A DNA stretch of 64,000 nt from Chromatiales bacterium (GCA_016789845.1 JAEUQA010000086.1:62001-126000); one strand, 5' to 3'. Positions 52,301 through 61,605 are shown, counted from the stretch's first letter. Numbers and translations: made by a program. The notes: generated by a model from the letters alone, not told the origin.

Positions 52301-52706
52301 CAGGCGCGCTGCGGGCCAGGGCGGCATTGAGCGCATCGATCGTGCTGATCCGCAGGCGGGCCGGGTGCCGCGACAGGTTCCAGCCGCGCGCCGCGTCCTG
52401 CTCACGCACGGCGGCGACCAGCCGACCCAGTTCAGGCGCGACGTCCGGGCCGCCTGCCACCTCGCCCTGCCGGGAGTCAGCAAGGGCACCGGCAATCCGA
52501 CGCTGCATCTCAGCCGCCGCTTTCCGGGTGAACGTGACGGCGAGGATCTCCTCGGGTTCAGCGGCTTCCGCCAGCAGCCGCAAATAGCGCCTGACCAGAA
52601 GTTCGGTCTTCCCGGCACCGGCTGGCGCCTGGACCAGGAACGAACGCGCGGTGTCGAGCGCGCGCTCGCGCTCATCCGCGTCAGGCGGGCGAACATTCTG
52701 CATCAC
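49311..52706 (-). CDS. addA: AddA-like UvrD-family helicase-nuclease
   Basis: A large subunit (1131 residues) of an AddAB/RecBCD-type double-strand break repair machine. The Walker A VQAPAGAGKTELLVRRYLRL is at residues 26-34, followed by LAVTFTRKAAAEMQRRI (motif Ia), LLLDEFQDTSQAQYSLLRAL (motif II), FLVGDPMQSIYRFRQAEVRL (III) and MTIHKAKGLEFDTVIVPGL (V). A C-terminal RecB-like nuclease domain ends with FVAADGARWVVDYKTGSHEG. Its start overlaps the addB stop by 4 bases, so the two genes are coupled. Confidence 0.93.
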   Translation of the reverse strand: MMQNVRPPDADERERALDTARSFLVQAPAGAGKTELLVRRYLRLLAEAAEPEEILAVTFTRKAAAEMQRRIAGALADSRQGEVAGGPDVAPELGRLVAAVREQDAARGWNLSRHPARLRISTIDALNAALARSAPVSAGSSVLRPVAEQPERLYRLAARATLQLIAEPGRPGPAVASLLGHLDNDLAMAEKLLAQLLARRDQWLPFIGPGLDPARARLELEGSLSRLVERELDRVEALIPAPLLAEFTEVVHAAAINQQVDLGNGRQGPLAERASWWGHAAQMFLTARGEWRKAFNRNNGVPADQKDLKAHAMAVLGALVPVNGLQGALATVQTLPAPHYPANQWSALESLLTLLPFAAASLKLVFSAEGETDYAEVAVEARAALGEEAAPSELALRVDWRLKHLLLDEFQDTSQAQYSLLRALTRGWTPGDGRTLFLVGDPMQSIYRFRQAEVRLFLDVRDHGLPGIIMEFVRLRANFRSVPALVGWANDAFPRIFPPRDDLLSSAIAFAPSQPTRLPGAGDTVGVSLHCHPWDEPAAEAGGVVRVVKETLARSPDGNIGILVRSRGHAAHTVAALRAAGIEMAANDLVELGRTGLASDLLAITRALVHAGDRLAWLTVLRSPLCGLSLADLASLGSAPGPRTLLELAGDAGEVARLSADGRERTGRLVAAFDAGLARLGQLPLRDVVEGIWLELGGPGLAGRELPLADLILDEIGRHDAGGDCADVLALGRALDRTRASLPGAGARVQVMTIHKAKGLEFDTVIVPGLGRAVRREDRPALLWQELAGTGALDLLLAPVNASGADDDRLYELLWALRGQQDLAEADRLLYVAVTRARERLHLFGQVRAPGGSGGDSSASVGPARGSLLERLWPVVGAGWPAAPAAGGEVGPRPVPAADAAVDWPQPALRRLAAGWQRPPPPAGLCLARQASTADERNLLPYDWASAWTRQAGSVAHRWLQEIAQNGVENYTPECLDALRPRVRQLLLRAGVETAALDRAMERVSAVLRAAVNDEQGRWLLSSAHQDPLNEYAVTVADGGRFRHLVIDRAFVAADGARWVVDYKTGSHEGGDRETFIRTEVERYSPQLRAYRRAFSLLEDRPTKAALYFPLLQVLQIVDLDGPEPQAQHPG

Positions 52707-55378
52707 TCCTCACCTTCCCCGGGCGATTCGTCGCCGTCGGTTGACGGCAGGAACTCGTGGATGCGTGTCAGCCCCGCAAACTGGTCCACCGCCCATTTCC
52801 GGTCAGCCGGGTTCACGCGGTAGTCGCCGCCACAGAACTCCCCGGCCAGCGCTTCGAGCTGTGACCGCCAGCGGGCGAGCGCGCCCTGCCAGTCGAGCCC
52901 CTCCGTCCGGAAGAAGGCCGGGGGAGTCTTGATTCCGGGCACGGCTATGGCCACGTCAGCAACGCCGCGCAGGCGCGCTGCCGGCTGCCGGAACTCGATC
53001 ACCGCCACCCCGTCGCAGCCGCCGCTGACCGCGTACAGCGGCAGCTGGCTCTCGGGGACGCGAGGACGCTTCCAGCCGCCGTAGGCGAATTTCCCTGTCT
53101 TGTAGTCGATGACCAGTTCTCCCCCGGCATCCAGGCGATCGAGCCGGTCGAGGCGAACTCGGAGCGACAGCGGCCCTATGGTCACGGCCCTGGCGAGTTC
53201 GGTTTCCGCGCTGAATCCCGGCCTGTCCGCTTCGAGGTCCCGGAGGGTGAGCAGCAGGGACCACAGGCGTTCCGTCTCGAGGCTGCGCAGGCGATCGAGA
53301 AACGGGTCGCTCTCCGGGAGCAAACCGGCGAGCACCTCGGCTACCAGCGGCTCGAACAGCTGGCGCAGCGCGTTGCTGGCCAGATGCCCCAGCCCGCGCC
53401 GGCACTGCTCGAGCCGGTAGAGACGCTCCAGGAGCTTGTGCACCACCTGGCCGCGCATGGCGGCATCCAGGGGCCTCGCCGCCGGCTCGAGGGGTGCGCC
53501 GCGAAGCCGGAACTCGACGAAGGCCCGGGCCGGGCAGACAGCCTGCATGGCCAGAACGCGCGCGCCGCCCGTCACGCCCTGCCCGGCTGCCAGGGGTGGC
53601 GGCTGGTCGGTGGCCACCTGCTCCACCCGGACCGAGGCAGCCACCTGCTGCCGGTCCCTATGCAGCGGGATTTCCCCGCCGGGAATGCCCTCGCCCCCAA
53701 GGCCGGTGAGCAGCGGACTCGGCAGCGTCTCGGCCTCGTCCTGCTCCGCAGGCCAGCTCAGGACCACATGATCCGCCGAGGCGAGGAGCCTCTCGAAACG
53801 CCGCCGCGTCCGGGCCTCCTGAACGGCGGGCGTCGCCTCGGGCATCCCCGCAGCCTGCTGGAGCGCCAGTGGAATGAGTGCGTGAGGACGCGCCGGCGGG
53901 GGCCACCGATCGGCGGTCATGCCGCAGACCCAGAGGGCCCGGAAAGCCTGCCCCTCCGCTTCCTGAGGCGTCAGCACCTGGATGGCGTCACTCGCACTTT
54001 CCGGCTCGAAGGGCCTGTCCCGGGCCTGCTGCGCGAGGAAGCCCAGCGCTGCGCCCAGCGAGAGCGGACCCGCCACCTCGTCGGTACCGGCGAAGGCCTC
54101 CAGCAGGCGCTGCCATGCCTCGGCCACCTGGAACTCCTCGCTGGCAAGGCCACGGTCACCGGGCCAGCCCGCAGCCGTGAGCCAGGCCGCGAAGTGACTG
54201 GCCCACTGGCCGGGTGGCAGTCGTCGGGCGCGCAGACCGGAGGCGAGCGATTCCGCCTGCTGCCACCGCTTCGCCAGCAACGGCGCATGGTTGCCCAGCA
54301 GCTGCAACAGCCGGGGCAGTCCCACACGCTCCAGGGGAAGCCGGCGCAACGCGAGTTCGGCTCCGGCGCGACCCGGCCGCTCCACCTCCGCTCCGGCGAG
54401 GTAACAGGATCGCAGTAGAAGGCTCGCCTGCTCGAAGCTGACATCGAAGGCCAGCAGCTGCAGGAGGTTCAGCGCGCAGAACACCACGGGGTAGTCGGCC
54501 AGCTGTCGCCCGATGGCGAGCGCCAACGGGCGCACCGGGGGCTCGCGCAACTGCCAGCCGGGCGCCAGGGTGTCGAGGCCGATGCGACGGATTCTTCCAG
54601 CATCACGCTCCAGGTCGGGCACGATGATGGCCGGTGGCGACCCGGTACCCGGGTCGGAATGACTGGCAGCCCAGGCGAACGCGCGGGCGAGTTCTTCGCT
54701 CCCGTCCCGTGCTGCAACGATGCCGAGGGTCCCGGTTCTCCGCGGCGGCGCGATCAGGCTGACTGCCGTCCCGGCCGCACGCAGCCGGTCGGCCAGGCTC
54801 GCGAGCGCCGGCGTCCAGGGATCGAAACCGGCGAAACCGACCGGAGCCTCGCCTGCTACTCGCGCACCGCTGTCAGTGACCACGCCCGCCTGGCCAAGAG
54901 CCCGCAGCAGGCCGGCACTGTCGATCCAGGCCCTGCGCTCCAGTTCGCGGACGTAGGCTTGCACCCACCGGGCGAATATGCGGGAGTCCTCGGAGTCGGC
55001 GGCGGTTGCGAGGGTGGCAGGCGTGATTCCCCAGGCCTGGCAGAGGCGCCAGCCCGCCGCCACCAGCGGCAGGATGACGCCGCTGTCGAGCCTCTCCTCG
55101 CCCTTGCTGGCAAGCACCCGTCGCCACACCAGGCGGCTCTCGTCGTCGGACAGCAGTCGATGTCGGCCGAGCGCCGAATCACGCAGCGCGGTGGACTCCC
55201 AGGTGCGGCGGAGCCAGGCATCAATGGGCAGCGCGTCGGCCGTGGGCCAGGCCAGGGCGCCGGCAGCCGCACGAGCGCGGTCGTGGTCCTGGCGGATCTG
55301 CCTCGCCAGCCGGTGCGTGGCCGTGATGACCGTACCGCCCCCGGCCAGGACCTCCTCGTCCGTGGCGGGATCGGTCAC
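52703..55378 (-). CDS. addB: AddB-like PD-(D/E)XK nuclease with an inactive helicase region
   Basis: The partner of AddA, 891 residues. The N-terminal helicase-like part (GGGTVITATHRLARQIRQDH) lacks a P-loop. A nuclease domain lies near the C-terminus (DAGGELVIDYKTGKFAYGGW). Of the four Cys that hold the iron-sulfur cluster in AddB, only the first (MQAVCPARAFVEFRL) is visible. The expected CxxC...C after the nuclease reads RVNPADRKWAVDQFAGLTRI. The role in DNA-end processing is clear by coupling to addA. The subgroup is uncertain. Confidence 0.85.
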   Translation of the reverse strand: MTDPATDEEVLAGGGTVITATHRLARQIRQDHDRARAAAGALAWPTADALPIDAWLRRTWESTALRDSALGRHRLLSDDESRLVWRRVLASKGEERLDSGVILPLVAAGWRLCQAWGITPATLATAADSEDSRIFARWVQAYVRELERRAWIDSAGLLRALGQAGVVTDSGARVAGEAPVGFAGFDPWTPALASLADRLRAAGTAVSLIAPPRRTGTLGIVAARDGSEELARAFAWAASHSDPGTGSPPAIIVPDLERDAGRIRRIGLDTLAPGWQLREPPVRPLALAIGRQLADYPVVFCALNLLQLLAFDVSFEQASLLLRSCYLAGAEVERPGRAGAELALRRLPLERVGLPRLLQLLGNHAPLLAKRWQQAESLASGLRARRLPPGQWASHFAAWLTAAGWPGDRGLASEEFQVAEAWQRLLEAFAGTDEVAGPLSLGAALGFLAQQARDRPFEPESASDAIQVLTPQEAEGQAFRALWVCGMTADRWPPPARPHALIPLALQQAAGMPEATPAVQEARTRRRFERLLASADHVVLSWPAEQDEAETLPSPLLTGLGGEGIPGGEIPLHRDRQQVAASVRVEQVATDQPPPLAAGQGVTGGARVLAMQAVCPARAFVEFRLRGAPLEPAARPLDAAMRGQVVHKLLERLYRLEQCRRGLGHLASNALRQLFEPLVAEVLAGLLPESDPFLDRLRSLETERLWSLLLTLRDLEADRPGFSAETELARAVTIGPLSLRVRLDRLDRLDAGGELVIDYKTGKFAYGGWKRPRVPESQLPLYAVSGGCDGVAVIEFRQPAARLRGVADVAIAVPGIKTPPAFFRTEGLDWQGALARWRSQLEALAGEFCGGDYRVNPADRKWAVDQFAGLTRIHEFLPSTDGDESPGEGEE

Positions 55379-55408
55379 CGCGGGTCAGGCCGCTGGTCAG
55401 GCCGCTGG

Positions 55409-56638
55409 TCAGGCCGCCCGCTCGGCGGCATGGCTTTCCAGCAGGTCGTGGATGCGGGTGAACACTTCCCGCAGGGTTCCCGCGTCCGGCAGGTTCGTAA
55501 TGCGGAAGAAATTGCTGTCCCGGGTATTGAAGCTGGTGCCCGGCGCCACGAGGACGTGCTTCTTCTCCAGCAGGTCCAGGGCAAAGCGCTGGTCGTCGAA
55601 CTCCGGGAAACGGGTCCTGTCGACGCCCACGAAGGCGTACATGGCGCCCTCAGGCTCGGTCACGTGCAGGTACGGGCTGGCAGCCACCGATTCGATGATG
55701 GCGCGCCTGGACTCGTAGAGCCGCCCGCCTGGCCGGACCAGCTCCTGGATGCTCTGGTAGCCACCCAGGGCCGTCTGGACCGCCCATTGCCCCGGAACGT
55801 TGCTGCACAGGCGAAGCGACGCCAGCAGGTCAAGGCCGTGCAGGTAGTCGCGGGCGTGCTCCCGGGTGCCGCTGTAGGAGACCCATCCTACCCGGTAGCC
55901 ACAGGCCCGGTAGACCTTCGACAGCCCGCTGAACGTGGCGCAGAGCGTGTCGTTGACCAGCGTGGCCATGGGAACGAACCTGGCGCCGTCGTAGGTCATC
56001 TGGTCGTAGATCTCATCACTGAAGATCACCAGCTGGTGCTTCTCCGCGATGCGCGCGATGGCCCGGAGGGTGTCCTCCGAGTACACGGCACCCGTCGGGT
56101 TGTTCGGGTTGATGACGACGATGCCACGCGTGCGCGGCGTCACCAGGCGCGCAATGGCCTCAGGGTCCGGCTGGAAACCCGCCTCGGGCCGGCAGGGATA
56201 GTGCACGGCCTTGCCCTGATTCAGGGTCACGCTCGCGGTCCAGAGGGGATAGTCAGGGCTGGGAACGAGGATCTCGTCGCCGGGATCAAGCAGCGCGCGC
56301 AGGGTCAGGTCAATGAGTTCACTGACGCCGTTGCCAATGAAGACGTCCTCGGCAGTCACGCCAGGCACGCCGCGCTGCTGCTGCTGCATCACCACCGCCT
56401 CCCGGGCCGGGAATATGCCCTTCTGGTGGCAGTAGCCTTCCGCGCTGGAAAGGTTCTCGATCATGGCCAGCCGCATGGTCTCGGGCGCTCGGAAACCGAA
56501 CCGCCCCGGATTGCCGATGTTCAGCGAGATGATCTCGTAGCCCCGCCGCTCCATGTCGTTGGCGCGATTGGCCAGGCTGCCACGAATCTCATAGCGCACG
56601 TCGCGCAGGGCATTACTTGGCTTGAACGGGTTTTGCAT
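55409..56638 (-). CDS. alaA: alanine aminotransferase-type PLP enzyme
   Basis: A class I aminotransferase of 409 residues, close to E. coli AlaA (glutamate-pyruvate transaminase). It has MQNPFKPSNALRDVRYEIRG at the start, INPNNPTGAVYSEDTLRAIA, the DEIYDQMTYDG loop, and the PLP Lys in FSGLSKVYRACGYRVGW. It ends SNFFRITNLPDAGTLREVF. It lies 9 bases downstream of an MFS transporter gene. Confidence 0.93.
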   Translation of the reverse strand: MQNPFKPSNALRDVRYEIRGSLANRANDMERRGYEIISLNIGNPGRFGFRAPETMRLAMIENLSSAEGYCHQKGIFPAREAVVMQQQQRGVPGVTAEDVFIGNGVSELIDLTLRALLDPGDEILVPSPDYPLWTASVTLNQGKAVHYPCRPEAGFQPDPEAIARLVTPRTRGIVVINPNNPTGAVYSEDTLRAIARIAEKHQLVIFSDEIYDQMTYDGARFVPMATLVNDTLCATFSGLSKVYRACGYRVGWVSYSGTREHARDYLHGLDLLASLRLCSNVPGQWAVQTALGGYQSIQELVRPGGRLYESRRAIIESVAASPYLHVTEPEGAMYAFVGVDRTRFPEFDDQRFALDLLEKKHVLVAPGTSFNTRDSNFFRITNLPDAGTLREVFTRIHDLLESHAAERAA

Positions 56639-56647
56639 GGGGGTGTC

Positions 56648-57913
56648 TCAGGGTGCGTCCCGGGCGATCGTGCCGGGCACCGGCCTGTCCAGCCGGAAGC
56701 GGGTGGAAATGAGCAGCGCCGCGATCACCAGGCCGGACACGAGCACGAAGGCGTTGTCGTAGGAACCGGTGCTATCGCGGATGGCGCCAATGAGCGGCGG
56801 GCCGAGGCCACCACCCAGGGTGTCGAGGACCGTGATGGCGCCCAGGATCTTGCCGAGATGCCGGGGGCCGAAGAAGTCCGCTGCGAGGAGTTGAAGCAGC
56901 GTGTACAGGCCGCCCCAGCCGAGGCCGAAGAGCACGAGTCCGAGCCACAGGACTTCGAGTCCGGGCAAAGTCAGGGACACCGCACCCGCGCTCATGATTG
57001 CCAGCGTCGAGACAAACACCCGCTTGCGGCCGAAACGGTCGGCCAGGAAGCCGCTGGCGATCTTGCCCAGGAGACCCAGGTAGAAGAGCACCGTGTAGCT
57101 GAAACCCGCATCCATCTGCGAGAACCCGCGGCCAAGCATGTACAGGTTGAGGTGCGCCTGGGTCCCGATGATCGAGAAGAACGTGAACATCGCGATCAGG
57201 GCGAGCACCCAGAAGTTGCCGGTGCGCAGGGCGGCCCCCAGGGCGAGGCTGTTCGTGGTCTTTGGAGACCCTCCCCGCGAATCGGCGGCGGGCTGCTGGG
57301 CGACGAGGTCTGCCGGCCGCTCGCGGATCACGAAGAGAATGACCGGTATCAGCAACAGTGGCAGGAGGCTGGTCCAGGCAAAGGCGGAACGCCAGCCGAC
57401 CTCCGCCATCAGTGCGGCGTTCAGTGGCGGCAGCGTGCCGTTGCCAAGGCTGGTGCCCGCAAGGGCGATGCCCATGGCGAGCCCCCGGTCCTTCACGAAC
57501 CACCGGGAGACAAGGATCACGTTGACGACGAGGCCACAGGTCGCCAGTGCCGAGGCGAAGAGGACATGGATGGCGTAGATATCGCTCAGGCTGTCAGCGG
57601 TCGAGTAAAGGAAGTAGCCCGCTGACAGGAGGATCGCGCCGATGATCATGAGGGGGCGGACGCCGAAACGATCAGCAGCTGCTCCCGCGAGTGGCGCCAT
57701 CAGGCCACTCACCGCCAGCGTGATGGCGTCGCGGGCCTTGAGACCCGCAAGGCTCACCGGCTCGCCAGCCGCCTGGCTCAGTGACTCGAGCAGCGGCTTG
57801 TCGAAGACGTTGAGCCCGCCCAGGGTCATGCCGTTGGTGACCAGCAGGATGACGCCAGAGGCCACGGCGATGATCCAGCCGTAGTACAGACCGCTGCCGT
57901 CCTTTGCCGCCAC
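56648..57913 (-). CDS. MFS transporter (monocarboxylate / OFA-like)
   Basis: A 421-residue major facilitator with 12 predicted helices. It begins YYGWIIAVASGVILLVTNGM and has the A-motif copy PLAGAAADRFGVRPLMIIGA between helices 2 and 3. The second-half copy is SGFLADRFGRKRVFVSTLAI. The opening YGW motif is typical of monocarboxylate and oxalate-formate porter types. The substrate is unknown. A link to pyruvate or alanine through the aminotransferase next door is only a guess. Confidence 0.85.
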   Translation of the reverse strand: MAAKDGSGLYYGWIIAVASGVILLVTNGMTLGGLNVFDKPLLESLSQAAGEPVSLAGLKARDAITLAVSGLMAPLAGAAADRFGVRPLMIIGAILLSAGYFLYSTADSLSDIYAIHVLFASALATCGLVVNVILVSRWFVKDRGLAMGIALAGTSLGNGTLPPLNAALMAEVGWRSAFAWTSLLPLLLIPVILFVIRERPADLVAQQPAADSRGGSPKTTNSLALGAALRTGNFWVLALIAMFTFFSIIGTQAHLNLYMLGRGFSQMDAGFSYTVLFYLGLLGKIASGFLADRFGRKRVFVSTLAIMSAGAVSLTLPGLEVLWLGLVLFGLGWGGLYTLLQLLAADFFGPRHLGKILGAITVLDTLGGGLGPPLIGAIRDSTGSYDNAFVLVSGLVIAALLISTRFRLDRPVPGTIARDAP

Positions 57914-58109
57914 GAACCCGAGCCCCTGCCTGATGCGGCGGTCACCATACCGGAATCGACCCGCATCCCCAAGCTGGCGCGGAACGACCCTGGCAAGCCT
58001 GCCTGCCCACGCACGCTCGCGTGGGACACGCCCGGCCTGAAGTGAAAATGACCTTAGGAAGTTACTTTAACTCTCTGATGCGCAATTAAATGCGCCTTGC
58101 CGTGCGCGA

Positions 58110-58850
58110 TCAGCCTTTTTCGTATTCCAGGCGAACCAGTTCGTACTCGGTCAGCATGTAGCCGCCGATCACGCCCCTGAGGAAGATGTAGTCCCCATCG
58201 GCCGTGCACCAGATGTCGTAGGGCGGGTGTGCCTGGGGCAGGCCGGGCGATGACACGAAGCGGAAGTGCAGGGCATCGAACTTGCCCGCCTTGACGGTGA
58301 TGCTCTCCTCCCCCACGTACTCAACGCCGAAGCCGATGCGGAACAGCATGGGTCCCGTCGCGCCGCGGTGGTCCGGCGAGGACAGCAGCATCTCGTCGAT
58401 GCTCTGCAGGCCCGGGCCCTTGTGCCGGTCAAAAAGCTGCATGTGCCAGGCGTCGCAGACGATGGCGTGATTCTGGAACGCCTGCAACCGGCCTTTCGTT
58501 TCCATGCGCTGTGAAACCCGGCCGTCGAGGGCCGTGTTGGTCTCGCATTCGGCATAGTCCGGGCCGAAGCGAAACCAGCCGGTGCCCATGAAACGGTCGT
58601 TGACGGTCAGTCGGACGAAGCAGTCCGTGGGCAGCCAGTGCTCGTCCAGGCTGTAGACGATGTCCCGCATGACGCTGGGCCGGTCGTCGATCTCCGAATG
58701 AGCGCTGCAGGTCCGCCGCCCGTCGCTGTGGACGGAAATGTGGAAATGCTCCCGGCCGCGTTCCTGGCCAACCCGGTCCGGCTTGTTGCTGGTGTAGGCG
58801 ATGGTGCCGCGGACGGCGCGATGGTCGCGCTGGAGGATGCTGCTGTTCAT
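58110..58850 (-). CDS. conserved-looking hypothetical protein, DUF3108-like C-terminus
   Basis: A 246-residue soluble protein from the ATG at 58850. No signal peptide. The C-terminal third (EESITVKAGKFDALHFRFVS ... YDIWCTADGDYIFLRGVIGG) recalls DUF3108-type beta-barrel proteins, in which a modified lipid or sugar intermediate may be bound. The N-terminal part (GTIAYTSNKPDRVGQERGRE) is beta rich. I do not recognise a function. It stands alone, with about 200 bases of gap before the MFS gene, where only a weak GCGCA dyad is seen. Confidence 0.7.
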   Translation of the reverse strand: MNSSILQRDHRAVRGTIAYTSNKPDRVGQERGREHFHISVHSDGRRTCSAHSEIDDRPSVMRDIVYSLDEHWLPTDCFVRLTVNDRFMGTGWFRFGPDYAECETNTALDGRVSQRMETKGRLQAFQNHAIVCDAWHMQLFDRHKGPGLQSIDEMLLSSPDHRGATGPMLFRIGFGVEYVGEESITVKAGKFDALHFRFVSSPGLPQAHPPYDIWCTADGDYIFLRGVIGGYMLTEYELVRLEYEKG

Positions 58851-58924
58851 TCCGGAGGGGTTTCCTGCTGGTGTTTCGCGGCCGAGACTGTACGGGGAAA
58901 GGCGCCCGCAGCCAACTGGCTGGG

Positions 58925-59839
58925 CTATCTATTCCCGCCGCTGTCCGCTTTTCCCGCCACCGGGCGGTCCGGTGACCGGATCCATTCGCTCCAGGAGCCC
59001 GGGTACAGCGCGGCGCCCGGCCGGCCGGCGAGTTCCAGCGCGAAGATGCCGTGGCACGCGGTCACCCCGGAGCCACACATGCAGACGATTTCCCCGGGCT
59101 GCCGGTCGCCGATCAGCGGCGCGTAGCGACGGGCCAGCACGTCGCCCGGCTGGAACCGGTTGTCGGCAGTCAGGTTGCCCCCGAACGGCGCGTTCACCGC
59201 GCCCGGGACGTGGCCAGCTACCGGATCGATGGGCTCCACATGGCCAAGGAAGCGCTCCTCGGCCCGCATGTCGAGGAGCCGGATGGTGTCGCTGGCCAGG
59301 CCCGCCGCCACTTCGCTCGCGTCCCGCACGGGCATGTGGCCGGGCGCGCCCTGGAACCGGCCAGGTCGCGATGCCGGCAAGTCCCGGCTGACCGGCAGGC
59401 CGGCGCTCTGCCAGGCGGCGAAGCCCCCATCCAGCAGCACCACCCGGGCGTGTCCCATCCACCGGAGCAGCCACCACAGGCGGGCGGCGAGGCCGCCCCC
59501 ACCCTCGTCGTAGGCCACCACCAGGGTGCTCTTCCCGATGCCGAAGGTGCTGAACAGGGTCCGGAGCTGCTCCGGGTCCGGCAGGGGATGACGGCCCGTG
59601 TCCGGCCGGCGCGGCGCGGACAGGTCCCGGTCGAGGTCGGCGTAAAAGGCACCGGGAATGTGCCCCGCCAGCCAGGCGGCCCGGCCGGCCTCGGGTTGCA
59701 GGAGGTTGAAGCGGCAGTCCACGACGACCAGGCCGGATTCTGACTCGGGGCCGCCTGGTGAGCCGTGCAAGGCGTCTGCCAGTTCCTCCACCGACATCAG
59801 CAATGACGATCGGGAATCCCGGCGATTGATCTGCGACAA
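58925..59839 (-). CDS. sseA: two-domain thiosulfate/3-mercaptopyruvate sulfurtransferase
   Basis: 304 residues with tandem rhodanese domains. The first (about 10-150; VVVDCRFNLLQPEAGR ... GHIPGAFYADLDRDLS) lacks a catalytic Cys. The second ends with the SseA-type loop VCMCGSGVTACHG holding the active Cys. I chose the TTG at 59839 because AGGAGG lies 8 bases before it. An ATG at 59797 would drop 14 residues. It is divergent from etfB. Confidence 0.9.
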   Translation of the reverse strand: MSQINRRDSRSSLLMSVEELADALHGSPGGPESESGLVVVDCRFNLLQPEAGRAAWLAGHIPGAFYADLDRDLSAPRRPDTGRHPLPDPEQLRTLFSTFGIGKSTLVVAYDEGGGGLAARLWWLLRWMGHARVVLLDGGFAAWQSAGLPVSRDLPASRPGRFQGAPGHMPVRDASEVAAGLASDTIRLLDMRAEERFLGHVEPIDPVAGHVPGAVNAPFGGNLTADNRFQPGDVLARRYAPLIGDRQPGEIVCMCGSGVTACHGIFALELAGRPGAALYPGSWSEWIRSPDRPVAGKADSGGNR

Positions 59840-59914
59840 AGCTTGTTCCTCCTGGCCTGCTCGTTGAAAATAACGGGCTGCCCGAGCGACCCGCCTGGTT
59901 CCAAGGACTTTTCC

Positions 59915-60667
59915 ATGCAGAAGATCATCGTATGCCTCAAGCGCGTCGTTGACTACAACGTGCGAATCCGCGTGAAGCCCGATGGCTCCGGGGTCATCAC
60001 CGAGGGCCTGAAGATGAGCATCAATCCCTTCGATGAAATTGCGCTTGAGGAAGCCCTCCGCATCCGGGAACAGGGCAAGGCCCAGGAAGTCGTGCTGGTT
60101 TCGATAGGACCCGACGATGCCCAGCAGCAGCTGCGCACGGGGCTGGCGATGGGTGCCGACAGGGCAATCCTCGTGCAGACCTCGGCGGAACTGGAACCGC
60201 TGGCCGCAGCCCGCGTCCTCCGGCAGATTGTCTCGAGGGAACAGCCTGGCCTGGTTTTGCTCGGCAAGCAGGCTATTGACGACGACTGCAACCAGACGGG
60301 CCAGATGCTGGCCGCGTTGTGGAACCGCCCCCAGGCCACGTTCGCCTCCAGACTGGAGCTGGATGGCACCGTGGCGACAGTCACCCGGGAGGTGGACGCG
60401 GGCCTGGAAGTCCTCGAAGTGGACCTGCCTGCCGTGGTGACGACCGACCTCCGCCTCAACGAGCCGCGCTACGTGAAGTTGCCGGATATCATGAAGGCCA
60501 AGAAGAAGCCGATTGAGATTCTGGCCATCGAGTCCCTGGGAGTGGACGTTGCGCCGGTCCTGCGCGTCATCCGGTACGAGGCGCCAGCGGCCCGGTCCCG
60601 GGGCGTGATGGTGAAGAACGTGGACGAGCTGGTCGGCGCCCTGCACGACCGGGGGTTCCTGGCATGA
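59915..60667 (+). CDS. etfB: electron transfer flavoprotein beta subunit
   Basis: A 250-residue subunit of ETF, which passes electrons from acyl-CoA dehydrogenases to the quinone pool. MQKIIVCLKRVVDYNVRIRV at the start, NPFDEIALEEALRIREQG, LLGKQAIDDDCNQTGQMLAA and the ETF-beta signature region VVTTDLRLNEPRYVKLPDIM are clear. It overlaps etfA by 4 bases. Confidence 0.96.
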   Translation: MQKIIVCLKRVVDYNVRIRVKPDGSGVITEGLKMSINPFDEIALEEALRIREQGKAQEVVLVSIGPDDAQQQLRTGLAMGADRAILVQTSAELEPLAAARVLRQIVSREQPGLVLLGKQAIDDDCNQTGQMLAALWNRPQATFASRLELDGTVATVTREVDAGLEVLEVDLPAVVTTDLRLNEPRYVKLPDIMKAKKKPIEILAIESLGVDVAPVLRVIRYEAPAARSRGVMVKNVDELVGALHDRGFLA

Positions 60668-61605
60668 GCCGCGTACTGATCGTTGGCGAGCACGACGGCC
60701 GTACCCTCAATCAAAGCACTGCGCGCTGCGTCGCCTGCGCCTCGGCTATTGCACCAGCCGCCATGGAGGTCGTCATCCTGGGCGGAGACACCACGACTGT
60801 CGCGGCGCAGGCGGCAACCCTGGCCGGGGTAACGGCCGTCCTCACGGTGACCGGTAACGACAATGGGCGGGCGATGGCTGCCTTCCTGGCGCCGCAGGTT
60901 GCGACCCTCGCGGATGGATACGATTACGTGCTGGCCCCGTCCACCACGTTCGGCAAGGACCTGCTGCCCAGGGTTGCGGCCCTGCTCGGCGTGCCCCAGC
61001 TGAGCGACGTGATGAGCGTGATCGGACCCCGCACGTTCCAGCGGCCGATCTATGCCGGCAATGCCATCGTCACGGTCGAGGTCCCGGCAGGCACGAAGGT
61101 CGTGGCGACGGTCCGCGGCGCCTCGTTCAAGCCCGCTGGAGGCGGCAATGCCGCGCCGGTTCGCGCGGTGGACGCATCCGCCCCTCCGCCGGAGCACACG
61201 CGCTTCATCGAGCTGCGCTCCGGGAAGTCCGACCGGCCCGACCTGCAGACCGCCCGACTGGTGGTGTCGGGCGGCCGGGGCGTAGGCAGCGCCGAGAACT
61301 TCGCCCTGCTGTACCGGTTCGCCGAGCGGCTGGGAGCGGGCGTCGGCGCCTCACGCGCCGCCGTGGACGCCGGCTTCGTGCCCAATGACATGCAGGTTGG
61401 CCAGACGGGCAAGATCATCGCGCCGGAGCTCTATATGGCCTTTGGCATCTCCGGCGCGATCCAGCACCTCACGGGGATCAAGGATGCAGGAACGATCGTC
61501 GCCGTGAACAAGGACGGCGAGGCGCCGATCTTCGAGATCGCCGACATCGGCCTCGTCGGTGACCTCTTCGAGATCATCCCGGAGATCGAGAAGCGCCTCC
61601 GTTGA
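60664..61605 (+). CDS. etfA: electron transfer flavoprotein alpha subunit
   Basis: A 313-residue FAD-binding subunit. The C-terminal FAD domain is intact: [77 protein letters not shown]. It overlaps etfB and the MFS gene behind it by 4 bases each. It may serve the FadJ pathway together with an acyl-CoA dehydrogenase elsewhere. Confidence 0.96.
   Translation: MSRVLIVGEHDGRTLNQSTARCVACASAIAPAAMEVVILGGDTTTVAAQAATLAGVTAVLTVTGNDNGRAMAAFLAPQVATLADGYDYVLAPSTTFGKDLLPRVAALLGVPQLSDVMSVIGPRTFQRPIYAGNAIVTVEVPAGTKVVATVRGASFKPAGGGNAAPVRAVDASAPPPEHTRFIELRSGKSDRPDLQTARLVVSGGRGVGSAENFALLYRFAERLGAGVGASRAAVDAGFVPNDMQVGQTGKIIAPELYMAFGISGAIQHLTGIKDAGTIVAVNKDGEAPIFEIADIGLVGDLFEIIPEIEKRLR

Noticed and set aside
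54659-57625. 988-residue plus-strand frame
   Set aside because: Runs opposite addB, alaA and an MFS gene, all with clear motifs. A GC-rich shadow frame.
57914-58109. Gap between the MFS gene and the hypothetical gene as a terminator region
   Set aside because: Only a weak GCGCA...TGCGC dyad near 58080 without a T-tract was seen.
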